A stretch of 64,000 nucleotides of DNA from the NCBI RefSeq assembly GCF_008365275.1, contig NZ_CP043504.1, positions 2,232,001 through 2,296,000 of the forward strand, written 5' to 3'. This stretch comes from Protaetiibacter larvae (GTDB lineage: Bacteria > Actinomycetota > Actinomycetes > Actinomycetales > Microbacteriaceae). Below, piece after piece: positions 1 to 7,979 of this stretch; positions within the stretch are counted from its first letter, which is position 1; the number at the start of each line of letters is the position of its first letter. Below the pieces are notes generated by a model that had not been told where the DNA came from, made no database searches, and was given only the letters and a program-made list of their open reading frames with translations. The position numbers and the translations under genes were made by a program.

Positions 1-128
1 CCGCCGTGGTCGACTCGCCCCCGTCGCTGCTCGACGCGCCGGCCGCGCCCCCCGCGGCGGCGACTCCGCCGCGCGAGCCCTTCGTCTCGCTCGGCGACTC
101 GATGAGCCTCGGGGTCGCCGCGAGCTGA
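1..128 (+). CDS. C-terminal end of an unidentified protein (partial)
   Basis: An open frame (codons starting at base 3) enters from the left edge and stops with TGA at 126-128, giving about 41 residues. It is proline/alanine rich and ends in SLGDSMSLGVAAS. Codon use is typical of the rest of the window (G or C in the third position), and the stop is followed at once by a hairpin shared with the convergent amidase, which fits a real gene end. Nothing in this short tail identifies the family, so no function is proposed. Confidence 0.5.
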   Translation, partial: AVVDSPPSLLDAPAAPPAAATPPREPFVSLGDSMSLGVAAS

Positions 129-129
129 C

Positions 130-153
130 CCCGCCTCAGGCGCTCCAGGCGGG
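130..153. terminator. Hairpin between convergent genes
   Basis: CCCGCCT (130-136) pairs with AGGCGGG (147-153) around a 10-nt loop. It lies just after the stop of the left-edge gene and overlaps the stop codon of the amidase on the other strand, so it could serve both transcripts. There is no T-tract, which is common for hairpins in high-GC actinobacteria. Confidence 0.45.
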
Positions 154-1560
154 CGGATGCCGCCGCTGCCATCCGATGCGCCGCTCGAGCTGCGCGCCGA
201 TCGCGAGCAGCGTGCGCTCGCCCCCGGGACGCCCGACGAGCTGCACCCCCATCGGGATGCCCTCGGCGGTCTCGTGGACGGGGACCGTGATCGCCGGGAG
301 CCCCGCGACATTCGCGAAGCTCGTGAAGGGCGTGTACTGCACCTGTTGCGCGAAGTTGCGCTCGCCGTCCGCCGCGTCGTACCACCCGATCGGCCGCGGG
401 GTGAGGGCGAGCGCCGGCATCACGATCGCGTCGTAGGGCGCGAAGGCCGCGATGGTGCGCCGCTCGAAGCCCGCAAGCCAGGCGAGCGCGTCGCCGAGAG
501 CGCGGGCGCCGAGCGCGCGCCCGCGCTCGACGAGCCAGCGGGTGAGCGGTTCGACGAGCTCGAGCTGTGCGTCGTCGAGCGGCAGGGTCGCGGCACCCGC
601 CTGCCAGACCACGCGGAAGGCGTCGGCGTAGCCGGGCTCCTCCGGCATTCGCAGCTCCTCGATGCCATGGCCGATCGCGGCGAGCTCGACGAGCGCGCGT
701 TCGAGCGCGGCATCCGCCGCCGGGTCGACCCGCAGCTCGTACGCGCTCGCCCACGGGCTGTCGCGCGTCACCGCGAGCTGGTAGCGCCCCTCGCCTCGCA
801 CGGCGGCCGAGAGGAACGGCCCGCCGTCGCCTCCTGGCGGTTCGGTCGCCCAGGCGGGGGCGGCGCCGGGCGGCGCGCAGAGCGCGTCGAGCAGCAGCCC
901 GGCGTCGGCGACGCTGCGGGCGATCGGCCCCGCGACGACGAGCCCGGCGAGGCTCGCGAACCCGGAGGCGGCGACCACGCGCCCGCGCGAGGGCTTGAGC
1001 CCCACGAGGCCGGTCGCGGCGGCCGGGATGCGGATCGACCCGCCGCCGTCGGAGCCGGGGGCGACCGGCAGGAGGCCGGCGGCGACCGCGACCGCCGCCC
1101 CGCCGCTCGAGCCGCCCGCGCCGAGCCCGAGCGCGTAGGGGTTGCGCGCGGGGCGGCCGGCGAGCGGCTCGGTGTAGCTCGGGAAGCCGAACTCGGGCGC
1201 GGATGTCGCCCCGAGGCTCACCGCTTCCGCACGGTCCAGCACGGTCGCGAGCTCGTCGCTCGTCTCGGGCACGAATCCGGCGAAGGCGCGGGAGCCGAAG
1301 GTGGCGACGCGTCCCGCCCGGGCGACGAGGTTCTTGTCGGCGATCGGCAGCCCCCAGAGCGCGGCGGCGCGAGGGCTCGACGCCACGGCGTCGGCGCGTG
1401 CGAGCGCGGCATCCGCGTCGACGACGGCGAAGGCCCCGAGCGCGGGGTCGAGGCGCTCGATGCGCGCGAGGTAGTGCTCGGCGAGCTCGCGGGGGGTGAA
1501 CTCGCCCCGTCGCAGGCCGTCGAGCTGCTCCACGGCGCTCAGGTGATGCAGCTCGAACAC
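136..1560 (-). CDS. Amidase-signature family amidohydrolase
   Basis: Hydrolyses an amide bond by the Ser-cisSer-Lys mechanism of the amidase-signature family; the substrate cannot be told. Counting from the GTG at 1560 the protein has 474 residues. The triad is visible as Lys76 in PIADKNL, cis-Ser152 in GGSSGG and the nucleophile Ser175 in GGGSIRIPA. There is no gatB or gatC nearby and the gene stands alone, so it is more likely a catabolic or detoxifying amidase than the GatA subunit of tRNA amidotransferase. The GTG start is preferred because TACGCT lies exactly 6 nt upstream with no SD, matching many leaderless genes here. An in-frame ATG at 1587 would add 9 residues but would overlap the TTGACA box of the divergent GntR promoter. 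Confidence 0.85.
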   Translation of the reverse strand: MFELHHLSAVEQLDGLRRGEFTPRELAEHYLARIERLDPALGAFAVVDADAALARADAVASSPRAAALWGLPIADKNLVARAGRVATFGSRAFAGFVPETSDELATVLDRAEAVSLGATSAPEFGFPSYTEPLAGRPARNPYALGLGAGGSSGGAAVAVAAGLLPVAPGSDGGGSIRIPAAATGLVGLKPSRGRVVAASGFASLAGLVVAGPIARSVADAGLLLDALCAPPGAAPAWATEPPGGDGGPFLSAAVRGEGRYQLAVTRDSPWASAYELRVDPAADAALERALVELAAIGHGIEELRMPEEPGYADAFRVVWQAGAATLPLDDAQLELVEPLTRWLVERGRALGARALGDALAWLAGFERRTIAAFAPYDAIVMPALALTPRPIGWYDAADGERNFAQQVQYTPFTSFANVAGLPAITVPVHETAEGIPMGVQLVGRPGGERTLLAIGAQLERRIGWQRRHPPAWSA

Positions 1561-1580
1561 GTCTCGAGCGTATCGAGCCC

Positions 1581-1629
1581 TTGACATTCGATCCCGAGCC
1601 TGCTTGGTTAGTTACTCAAGTAATGAACC
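1581..1629 (+). promoter_or_regulatory. Promoter and operator of the GntR-ABC operon
   Basis: A consensus -35 box TTGACA lies at 1581-1586. Downstream is a 24-bp imperfect palindrome, 1606-1629, with core TTACT-CA-AGTAA and arms matching at 9 of 11 positions. It covers the place where a -10 would be (about 1604-1610). Position and symmetry suggest autorepression by the short GntR regulator encoded next; YtrA-type regulators are known to bind dyads over their own promoters. The specific pairing is inference. Confidence 0.7.
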
Positions 1630-1649
1630 ACCTATCCGCAGGAGCAACC

Positions 1650-2003
1650 GTGGACGACAGCCGCCCGATCTTCCAACAGATCGCCGAGCAGCTCGAGAAC
1701 GACATCATCGCGGGTGTGCTCCCCGAAGAGACCCAGGTCCCCTCCACCAACGAACTGGCCGCGTTCCTGCGCATCAACCCGGCGACCGCCGGCAAAGGCG
1801 TGAACCTGCTCGTCGACGCGGGGATCCTCTACAAGAAGAGAGGCATCGGCATGTTCGTCGCCGAGGGCGCCCGCGCGCGCCTCGTGGCCCAGCGCCGCGA
1901 CCAGTTCCGCGAGCAGTTCGTGACACCACTGCTCACCGAGGCGGGGAAGCTCGGGATCACCCCCGCGCAGCTCGCCGCGATGATCGAGGAGGGGGCACGA
2001 TGA
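1650..2003 (+). CDS. GntR-family regulator, YtrA subfamily
   Basis: Short DNA-binding regulator of 117 residues. The N-terminal winged helix-turn-helix starts SRPIFQQIAEQLENDIIAG and contains PSTNELAAFLRINPATAGKG. Only about 50 residues follow the HTH, which is the YtrA pattern: no large effector domain and co-transcription with an ABC transporter. The GTG at 1650 is preceded by AGGAG at 1640-1644; an upstream ATG at 1581 lies inside the promoter and is not credible. The stop overlaps the ATG of the ABC ATPase gene (ATGA), so the three genes form an operon. It probably represses that operon through the palindrome at 1606-1629. The inducing signal is unknown; cell-wall stress is common for this subfamily. 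Confidence 0.88.
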   Translation: MDDSRPIFQQIAEQLENDIIAGVLPEETQVPSTNELAAFLRINPATAGKGVNLLVDAGILYKKRGIGMFVAEGARARLVAQRRDQFREQFVTPLLTEAGKLGITPAQLAAMIEEGAR

Positions 2004-2908
2004 GCGTCGTCATCCGCACCGAGGGCCTCAGCAAGAGCTACGGCTTCGGCGGCAACGTCGTGCACGCCGTCACCGAGGTGGGCGTCGCCCTCGAGGAGAA
2101 CCGCATCTACGGGCTCCTGGGCCGCAACGGGGCCGGCAAGACCACGCTCATGCAGCTGCTCACCGGTCAGGAGTTCGCCACCCGCGGCGCGATCGAGGTG
2201 TTCGGCGAGTCACCCGTCGAGAACGCCCGCGTGCTCGATCGCGTGTGCTTCATCAAGGAGAGCCAGCGCTACCCCGACGACTTCCGGGTCAAGCACGTGC
2301 TGCGCAGCGCACCCTGGTTCTTCGCGAACTGGGACCACGATTTCGCCGACGAGCTCGTCGCACGCTTCCGGGTGCCCCGGAATCGCCGGATGAAGAAGCT
2401 CTCCCGCGGGCAGCTCTCGGCCGTCGGCGTCATCGTGGGGCTCGCGAGCCGTGCGCCCCTGACCTTCTTCGACGAGCCGTACCTCGGCCTCGACGCGGTG
2501 GCCCGGCAGCTCTTCTACGACACGCTGCTCGCCGACTACGCCGAGCATCCGCGCACCGTCGTGCTGTCGACGCATCTCATCGACGAGGTCTCGAACCTGC
2601 TCGAGCATGTGATCGTCATCGACGAAGGCCGCATCGTCATCGATGCGGATGCCGACAGCCTGCGCGGCTCCGCGGTCGACGTGGTCGGGGCGCGCACCGC
2701 CGTCGACGCGTTCGTCGCCGACCGAGAGGTGCTGCACCGTGCGGGCCTCGGCGGACTCGCCACCGCGACAGTGGCCGGACTCGACGAACCAGGTCGCGTC
2801 GCCGCCCGCGCAGCCGGCCTCGAGCTCGCGCCCGTGTCGCTGCAGCAGCTCGTCATCCGCACCACCACCGGCGACAACGCCGACCGCACGAACGGAGTCA
2901 CCCCATGA
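2000..2908 (+). CDS. ABC transporter ATP-binding protein (YtrB/CcmA-like)
   Basis: Cytoplasmic ATPase of an ABC-2 type exporter, 302 residues. Walker A is GRNGAGKTT at about residues 41-49, the signature is LSRGQ at 134-138 (serine-arginine-glycine instead of the usual SGG), and Walker B is LTFFDEPYLGLD at 154-165. The H-loop is in STHLIDEV. The roughly 80 residues after the ATPase core form the C-terminal extension common in exporters of this class. It starts inside the GntR stop (ATGA) and ends inside the start of the next membrane-protein gene, so the three are translationally coupled. The substrate is unknown; GntR-linked pairs of this kind often handle antimicrobial peptides or envelope stress. 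Confidence 0.88.
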   Translation: MSVVIRTEGLSKSYGFGGNVVHAVTEVGVALEENRIYGLLGRNGAGKTTLMQLLTGQEFATRGAIEVFGESPVENARVLDRVCFIKESQRYPDDFRVKHVLRSAPWFFANWDHDFADELVARFRVPRNRRMKKLSRGQLSAVGVIVGLASRAPLTFFDEPYLGLDAVARQLFYDTLLADYAEHPRTVVLSTHLIDEVSNLLEHVIVIDEGRIVIDADADSLRGSAVDVVGARTAVDAFVADREVLHRAGLGGLATATVAGLDEPGRVAARAAGLELAPVSLQQLVIRTTTGDNADRTNGVTP

Positions 2909-3669
2909 GCACCCTCACCGCCGCGCCCGCCGTCCCCGTCGCGCCCCCCTTCGCACGCGTCTGGCGGATCGCACGACTGCTCGTCGCCAACCCGTGGACC
3001 ACGATCGGTTTCCCGATCGTCATCCTCACCGTGATCTTCGCGCTCAACTGGGCCATCTGGTGGGTGATCGTCGCGACGGTCGGCGCCGAGAACGCCGCCG
3101 ACCCGACCCTCTACACCGGGGCGTTGTCGTTCGTGTTCATCTACATGCTCGTGGTGGCGGTGCAGGCGGTGAACCTCAGCTTCCCTCTCGCCCTCGGCTA
3201 CGGAGCCACCCGCAGGGCGTTCTCGCTCGGCTCGGGCCTCGCCTTCCTGCTGCTCTCTGCGGGCTACGCGCTCGTGATGACGCTCGGCGCGTGGGTCGAA
3301 CAGCTCACCGGGGGCTGGGGGCTGGAGGGGCAGTTCTTCCGCACCTTCACCTTCGTGACCGACGCCGGCTGGTTCGCGCAGTGGTGGGTGTACTTCTGCT
3401 GGCTGGTGTTCTTCTTCGCCACCGGCACGATCTTCGCCGCCGTGTTCGTCCGCTGGAAGGCGATCGGCCTCACGAGCGCCTTCCTCGCCCTCGCGATCCT
3501 CGTCGTCGGCGCGATCGCCGCACTGACCCTCTCCGGCAGCTGGCTGCGGCTCTGGGGCGCCCTCGACGCGCTCGGCACGCTCGGATTCGCGAGCGTCCTG
3601 ATCATCCCGGCCGCCGTGGCTGCCGCCATCGCCCACCTCGTGCTTCGCCGGGCCACGCCGCGCGGCTGA
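2905..3669 (+). CDS. Multi-pass membrane protein, ABC-2 permease partner
   Basis: Predicted 254-residue integral membrane protein with about six hydrophobic segments, for example around WTTIGFPIVILTVIFALNW, LSFVFIYMLVVAVQAVNL and FASVLIIPAAVAAAIAHL. It has no ATP-binding motif. Its ATG overlaps the stop of the preceding ABC ATPase gene (ATGA at 2905-2908), so it is almost certainly the transmembrane half of that transporter. No sequence motif identifies the cargo. The stop codon lies in the left arm of a strong hairpin at 3661-3690. Confidence 0.75.
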   Translation: MSTLTAAPAVPVAPPFARVWRIARLLVANPWTTIGFPIVILTVIFALNWAIWWVIVATVGAENAADPTLYTGALSFVFIYMLVVAVQAVNLSFPLALGYGATRRAFSLGSGLAFLLLSAGYALVMTLGAWVEQLTGGWGLEGQFFRTFTFVTDAGWFAQWWVYFCWLVFFFATGTIFAAVFVRWKAIGLTSAFLALAILVVGAIAALTLSGSWLRLWGALDALGTLGFASVLIIPAAVAAAIAHLVLRRATPRG

Positions 3670-3690
3670 TCCCCGCGGGGGTCAGCCGCG
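3661..3690. terminator. Bidirectional hairpin terminator
   Basis: A 30-nt inverted repeat with one mismatch: CGCGGCTGATCCCCG at 3661-3675 pairs with 3676-3690. It begins inside the stop of the plus-strand membrane-protein gene and lies 18 bases past the end of the minus-strand acetyltransferase gene, so it can end both transcripts. Confidence 0.6.
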
Positions 3691-3707
3691 CCTGCGGGGC
3701 GACAGGG

Positions 3708-4286
3708 CTACTTCAGGCTCTTCTGCATGAGCACGGTGCCGAGCCAACGGCCGAACTTGAAGCCGACCTTGCCCATGTGCCCGATCTCTTTGAAGCCGAA
3801 GGCTTTGTGCATGGCGATCGACGACTCCGCGCCCTTGTCGGCGATCACCGCGATGACCTCCTTGATGCCGGCCTGCTTCGAGCGGTTCAGCAGCTCCGTC
3901 ATGAGCGCCGTGCCCAGCCCCTTGCCGGTCGAGGCGGCGCGGAGGTAGATCGAGTTCTCGACCGTGAACCGGTACGCGGCCTTCTGCTTCCAGGGCGAGA
4001 CGTTCGCATAGCCCAGGATCTGCCCGCTCGGCGACACGGCCACGAGCCACGGGTAGCCGAGCTTCGCGTTGTGCCGGAACTTGGCGCGCAGCTCCTTGAG
4101 CGTCTGCGGATCCTCGTCGAAGGTCACCGTGGAGTTCGCGATGTAGTGGTTGTAGATCTCCCGGATGTCGGGCAGATCGGCCTCCACGGCATCCCGGATG
4201 CTGTAGGCGAAGGCGGGCTCCGGCGCGGGCCTCCGGCGCAGATGGGCGGGGAGTTCGCGCGGCGGGTTGTACTCCTCTTCGAGCAT
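3708..4286 (-). CDS. GNAT N-acetyltransferase (phosphinothricin acetyltransferase-like)
   Basis: Acetyl-CoA dependent N-acetyltransferase of 192 residues. The start of the domain, IRDAVEADLPDIREIYNHYI, and the following STVTFDEDP are typical of the phosphinothricin/methionine-sulfone acetyltransferase branch. The acetyl-CoA pyrophosphate loop is visible as RAASTGKGLGTALM, followed by the HKAFGF motif near the end. Its ATG overlaps the stop of the ABC permease gene by one base (TGATG), making it the last gene of the six-gene overlapping chain that starts at 7938. The true substrate is unknown; enzymes of this group often act on small amines or amino acid analogues. Confidence 0.8.
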   Translation of the reverse strand: MLEEEYNPPRELPAHLRRRPAPEPAFAYSIRDAVEADLPDIREIYNHYIANSTVTFDEDPQTLKELRAKFRHNAKLGYPWLVAVSPSGQILGYANVSPWKQKAAYRFTVENSIYLRAASTGKGLGTALMTELLNRSKQAGIKEVIAVIADKGAESSIAMHKAFGFKEIGHMGKVGFKFGRWLGTVLMQKSLK

Positions 4287-5092
4287 CAGGTCACGTCCCG
4301 GCGCCACGTGGTGAGGGCGCCGGCGACGAGGAAGACGGCGGCGTAGCAGGCGAGCACGAGTCCACCTTGCCACCATTCGAGGCTCTGCATCACCGCACCG
4401 TCGGTGGCGGCGATCGTGAAGACGCTGGAGCCGACGAGCGCATCGCTCGCGGCGCCGGGCAGGAACTTGCCGATCGCAGCCGTCCAGTCCCAGAACGCCG
4501 CCGCGAACCGCAGCAGCGGCTCCACGAACTGCGTGAACGCCAGCACGATGACGATCGTGGCGACCTGGTTCGGCACGAGCACCCCCAGCCCCGTGCCGAT
4601 GACGGTCCACAGCGCGAGCGCGAGGACGATGCGTCCGATGAGCGCCCAGGTGTCGGCCTGATCCAGCAGGGTGTCGGTTCCGGTGGCGACGAGCACGATC
4701 GCGCCGAGCCCCACCGAGGCCAGCAGCGCGACCACCGCGTAGACCGCGCCGAACCCGAGCCCCACGGTCACCTTGCCGCCGAGCACGACGGCGCGACGCG
4801 GTGTCGCGAGGAAGGTGGGGGTGAGGGTCTTGTAGCGGAACTCGCCCGTGGTCATGAGCGCGCCGAACAGCAGGGGGAAGACGTAGCCGACGGAGGTGGC
4901 GAAGCTGTAGATGAGCGGCGGGATGCCCTCGGGCGGCAGCGCCGGTCCCTGCGGGTCGTTCGCGATGCCGCCGAACAGCGCGGCGAGACCCGCCGAGGTG
5001 AGTCCGACGTAGCCGAACAGGATGATCGCGAGGATCCACCAGATGCGTGTCGTGGTGACCTTCAGGTATTCGGAGCGGATCGAGCGCAGCAT
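4286..5092 (-). CDS. ABC-2 type transporter permease
   Basis: Membrane component of an ABC transporter, 268 residues. It has an N-terminal segment SEYLKVTTTRIWWILAIIL typical of ABC-2 permeases, a long extracytoplasmic loop and about six membrane spans. The TTGEFRYKTLTPTFLATPRR motif after the second span is a frequent feature of this family. Its ATG shares one base with the stop of the ATPase gene upstream, and its stop shares one base with the acetyltransferase start. It forms the channel for the ATPase encoded at 5092-5985. Direction is probably export; substrate unknown. Confidence 0.85.
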   Translation of the reverse strand: MLRSIRSEYLKVTTTRIWWILAIILFGYVGLTSAGLAALFGGIANDPQGPALPPEGIPPLIYSFATSVGYVFPLLFGALMTTGEFRYKTLTPTFLATPRRAVVLGGKVTVGLGFGAVYAVVALLASVGLGAIVLVATGTDTLLDQADTWALIGRIVLALALWTVIGTGLGVLVPNQVATIVIVLAFTQFVEPLLRFAAAFWDWTAAIGKFLPGAASDALVGSSVFTIAATDGAVMQSLEWWQGGLVLACYAAVFLVAGALTTWRRDVT

Positions 5093-5985
5093 CAGCGGAT
5101 CCCTCCCTCGCCGACGAGCTCCAGGAAGACGTTCTCGAGCCCTTCCCGTTCGGGGGCGAGGAGACTCAAGGCCACCCCGGCCGCGAGCGCGTGGGCGCCG
5201 ATCGCCGTGGCGTCGAGCCCCGCGACGTGGAGGCCGTCGTCGGCGCTCTGCACATCGCCGCCCGCCGCCGCGAGCGCCCGGGCGAGCCCGGCGCGGTCGG
5301 GCGAGTCGACGAGCACGCGCGCACCGGTCTCGAGTGCGTCCAGGGTGCCTTCGTGCACGAGTCGCCCGCGCGAGATGATGACGACCCGGTCGACGGTCTG
5401 CTGCACCTCGCTCAGCAGATGCGAGGAGACGAGCACGGTGCGACCCTCGGCGGCGAGCGCCTTGAGGAAGCCGCGGATCCAGCGGATGCCCTCGGGGTCC
5501 AGTCCGTTGATCGGCTCGTCGAGCACGAGGGCGCCCGGGTCGCCGAGCAGGGCGAAGGCGAGGCCCAGGCGCTGCCGCATCCCGAGCGAGTAGCCTCCGG
5601 CACGCCGGTCACCGGCGCCGTCGAGGCCCACCCAGGCGAGCACCTCGTCGGCACGCGACGCGGCGATGCCGGCCGCCGCGGCCGCAACCCGCAAGTGGTC
5701 GCGCCCGGTGCGCCCCGGGTGAAAGCTGGAGGCCTCGAGGGCGGTGCCGACGACGCGCAGCGGGTCGCCGAGCTCGGCGTACGCGCGCCCGTCGAAGGTG
5801 GCCCGGCCGCTCGTGGGCCGCACGAGCCCGAGCAGCGAACGCAGGGTCGTGGTCTTGCCTGCCCCGTTGGGGCCGAGGAAGCCGGTGACGACCCCCGGCT
5901 CCACACGGAAGCTCAACTCGTCGACGGCGGTCGTGCCGCCGAATCTCTTCGTGAGGTTCGCGACCTCGATGACGGCACCTGTCAT
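5092..5985 (-). CDS. ABC transporter ATP-binding protein
   Basis: ATPase of a drug/lipid-type exporter, 297 residues. Walker [10 protein letters not shown] lies at about residues 38-46, the signature is YSLGMRQR, Walker B is [16 protein letters not shown], and the H-loop is in SSHLLSEV. After the ABC core come about 80 residues of the usual C-terminal regulatory region. The gene overlaps ung by 4 bases upstream (ATGA) and the permease gene by 1 base downstream. TACCGT lies 6 nt before its ATG, inside the 3' end of ung, so an internal leaderless promoter for the transporter genes is possible in addition to read-through. Confidence 0.88.
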   Translation of the reverse strand: MTGAVIEVANLTKRFGGTTAVDELSFRVEPGVVTGFLGPNGAGKTTTLRSLLGLVRPTSGRATFDGRAYAELGDPLRVVGTALEASSFHPGRTGRDHLRVAAAAAGIAASRADEVLAWVGLDGAGDRRAGGYSLGMRQRLGLAFALLGDPGALVLDEPINGLDPEGIRWIRGFLKALAAEGRTVLVSSHLLSEVQQTVDRVVIISRGRLVHEGTLDALETGARVLVDSPDRAGLARALAAAGGDVQSADDGLHVAGLDATAIGAHALAAGVALSLLAPEREGLENVFLELVGEGGIR

Positions 5986-6725
5986 GGCTTCACGGTATCC
6001 GCGTCGACCGGGCGGCGTCCTCCCCCGTTCGGCGGAGATCCGGCCCGGCCCAGATCCCAGTCCACCGGCGCTCCGCCCGCCTCGGCGAGCAGCGCGTTGG
6101 CGCGGCTGAAGGGGCGAGAGCCGAAGAAGCCGTTGTGCGCGGACAGCGGGCTCGGGTGGGCGGAGGAGATCACGGGGGTCGCGCCGAGCAGGGGGCGCAG
6201 CGTGCCGGCGTCCCGCCCCCAGAGGATCGCCACGAGCGGCGCGTCGCGTGCGACAAGGGCCCGGATGGCGTGCTCGGTGACCGCCTCCCAGCCCATCCCG
6301 CGGTGCGATCCGGGCGAACCGGCACGCACCGTGAGCACGCGGTTGAGCAGCATGACGCCCTGCTCCGACCAGCCGGACAGGTCGCCGTGCTCGGGCGGGG
6401 CGATGCCCAGGTCGTCGCGGAGCTCCCGGTAGATGTTCTGCAGGCTCCGCGGGATGGGGCGCACGTGCCGGTCGACCGCGAAGGAGAGCCCGATCGCGTG
6501 CCCCGGGGTCGGGTAGGGGTCCTGGCCGACGATGAGCACCCGCACCTCGGAGAGCGGAGCCGCGAAGGCGCGCAGCACGTTCGCGCCCGCGGGCAGGTAG
6601 GGGCGGCCGGCAGCGACCTCCGCGCGAAGCAGCTCCCCCATCCGCGCGATCTGCGGCGCGACGGGTTCGAGCGCCTGCGCCCAGCCGTGGTCGACGAGTT
6701 CGGCGAGCGGCCGGGGGCCGCTCAT
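5982..6725 (-). CDS. ung: Uracil-DNA glycosylase
   Basis: Removes uracil from DNA as the first step of base-excision repair; 247 residues, close to family 1 size. The water-activating loop [16 protein letters not shown] holds the catalytic Asp and the Tyr that excludes thymine. The DNA-intercalation loop [18 protein letters not shown] carries the catalytic His. The last 25 residues ([16 protein letters not shown]) are a short non-conserved tail. The ATG overlaps the stop of the S51-like gene (ATGA) and the stop overlaps the ABC ATPase gene start, so a housekeeping repair gene is embedded in a chain with transporter genes. Confidence 0.96.
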   Translation of the reverse strand: MSGPRPLAELVDHGWAQALEPVAPQIARMGELLRAEVAAGRPYLPAGANVLRAFAAPLSEVRVLIVGQDPYPTPGHAIGLSFAVDRHVRPIPRSLQNIYRELRDDLGIAPPEHGDLSGWSEQGVMLLNRVLTVRAGSPGSHRGMGWEAVTEHAIRALVARDAPLVAILWGRDAGTLRPLLGATPVISSAHPSPLSAHNGFFGSRPFSRANALLAEAGGAPVDWDLGRAGSPPNGGGRRPVDADTVKP

Positions 6726-7447
6726 GCGCCGAGTGTCCCGACGATGACGCCGGCCGGCTCGTCGAGCACCTGCCAGACGCTGCCCTCGCCGAACACCGCG
6801 AAGCCTTCGTCGGCGACGACGAGCACCGTGCGCTCGTCGATGCCGACGCCGCCGTCGACGAGCCCCGCCTCGGTCGCCGCGATGAGCCGCGACAGGGTGC
6901 CCCACTGGACGGCGTGCACGTCGACCGCCAGATCGATGAGCCCGAGCCCCTCGGCGACGGTCACCTCGTCGAGGTCCTCGGCCGCCTCCTCGGGGCACAC
7001 CGCGACACCGTTGATGCGCCACCCGCCCAGGAGCGCGCGATCCGCGGCGATCATGGCGCCCGCCGAGAAGCCGAGGTACGGGAGGCCGTCGGCGACGAGC
7101 AGCCGGATCTCCTCCACGAGCGGGTCGACCGCGGCGAGGTAGGCGGGGGTGAGCCCGCCGCCGATGACGAGCCCGTCGATGGCGGTGAGCACGGAGGCCG
7201 GGAACTCCTCCCCGCTCGGGATGATCGAGACGACCGGCTCGCATGCCGCGACCTGCCGGAACGACTCCGGGTACCCGCTGCGGTACTCGGCCGACGGCGA
7301 ACCGTCGTCCACCACGATGAGCACCGCGATGCGCGGCACCATGCGCCCGCTTCCCGCGGCGCGTGCGGCAGCCTCGGCGAGAAACGCGGAGGTGACCTCG
7401 GGATCGCCCTCCGGGGACCATCCGCCGCCCACCAGATGCACGCTCAC
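6722..7447 (-). CDS. Peptidase E/cyanophycinase-like (S51 family) protein
   Basis: Class I glutamine-amidotransferase-like fold with a serine nucleophile, 241 residues. The nucleophile elbow is GFSAGAM, preceded by [11 protein letters not shown], which is the arrangement in peptidase E and cyanophycinase (family S51). Active-site Ser sits in GFSAG. The GTG start overlaps the stop of the phosphoribosyltransferase gene (GTGA, 7444-7447). An upstream ATG at 7570 would put 41 unrelated residues inside the neighbouring gene and is rejected. Peptidase E cleaves Asp-X dipeptides and cyanophycinase degrades cyanophycin; there is no cphA here, so a dipeptidase-like role is more likely. The substrate is not determined. 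Confidence 0.75.
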   Translation of the reverse strand: MSVHLVGGGWSPEGDPEVTSAFLAEAAARAAGSGRMVPRIAVLIVVDDGSPSAEYRSGYPESFRQVAACEPVVSIIPSGEEFPASVLTAIDGLVIGGGLTPAYLAAVDPLVEEIRLLVADGLPYLGFSAGAMIAADRALLGGWRINGVAVCPEEAAEDLDEVTVAEGLGLIDLAVDVHAVQWGTLSRLIAATEAGLVDGGVGIDERTVLVVADEGFAVFGEGSVWQVLDEPAGVIVGTLGA

Positions 7448-7938
7448 GAGACCGCCTCGGCGGGGTAGGCGACCGGGCCGGCCGAGCTCCACGGGAACAT
7501 GATCCACCGGTCGGTGCGCCGCCAGGTGTAGTACGGCTCGTGCACGGTCCCCGGCTTGGAGTAGAGGCACACGGTGCGCACCTCGCCGCCGCCCGCCTGC
7601 AGCAGTTGCAGCACGAGGTCGAGCGTGCGGCCGGAGTCGGCGACGTCGTCGGCGAGCAGGATGCGCTTGCCGGCGAGCGACTCGCGGTCGAGGGTCGGGG
7701 GCAGCACGACCGGCTCATCGAGGCGCGACTCGACGCCCGTGTAGAACTCGACGTTGAGGGTGCCGATCATCTTCACGTCGAGCGCATAGCCGAGGGCGCC
7801 CGCGAGCGGAAGCCCGCCTCGGGCGATGCCGACGATCGCGTCGGGACGGAAGCCGTCGCCCGCGATCGCCTCGGCGAGCTCCCGCGATGCCCGCCCGAAC
7901 AGCCCCCAGTCCAGAATCTCGCGCTCGTCGTCCGTCAT
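7444..7938 (-). CDS. Phosphoribosyltransferase (purine salvage type)
   Basis: Transfers a phosphoribosyl group from PRPP to a nucleobase, most likely xanthine/guanine; 164 residues. The PRPP-binding motif is [14 protein letters not shown], and [12 protein letters not shown] is the N-terminal loop of type I phosphoribosyltransferases. The tail [15 protein letters not shown] is like Gpt-type xanthine-guanine enzymes. It is the first gene of the six-gene chain. TACCGT lies 6 nt before the ATG with no SD, so the mRNA is probably leaderless. It is divergent from the MFS gene at 7980, with only 41 bases between. Base specificity cannot be fixed from sequence alone. Confidence 0.82.
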   Translation of the reverse strand: MTDDEREILDWGLFGRASRELAEAIAGDGFRPDAIVGIARGGLPLAGALGYALDVKMIGTLNVEFYTGVESRLDEPVVLPPTLDRESLAGKRILLADDVADSGRTLDLVLQLLQAGGGEVRTVCLYSKPGTVHEPYYTWRRTDRWIMFPWSSAGPVAYPAEAVS

Positions 7939-7979
7939 GGCACCACGGTAGCGAGCCCGCGCAGCACTAGCATCCGAGA

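Noticed and set aside
1561-1587. Amidase start at ATG 1587
   Set aside because: It would overlap the TTGACA box of the divergent GntR promoter and lacks an SD; the GTG at 1560 has TACGCT at the leaderless spacing.
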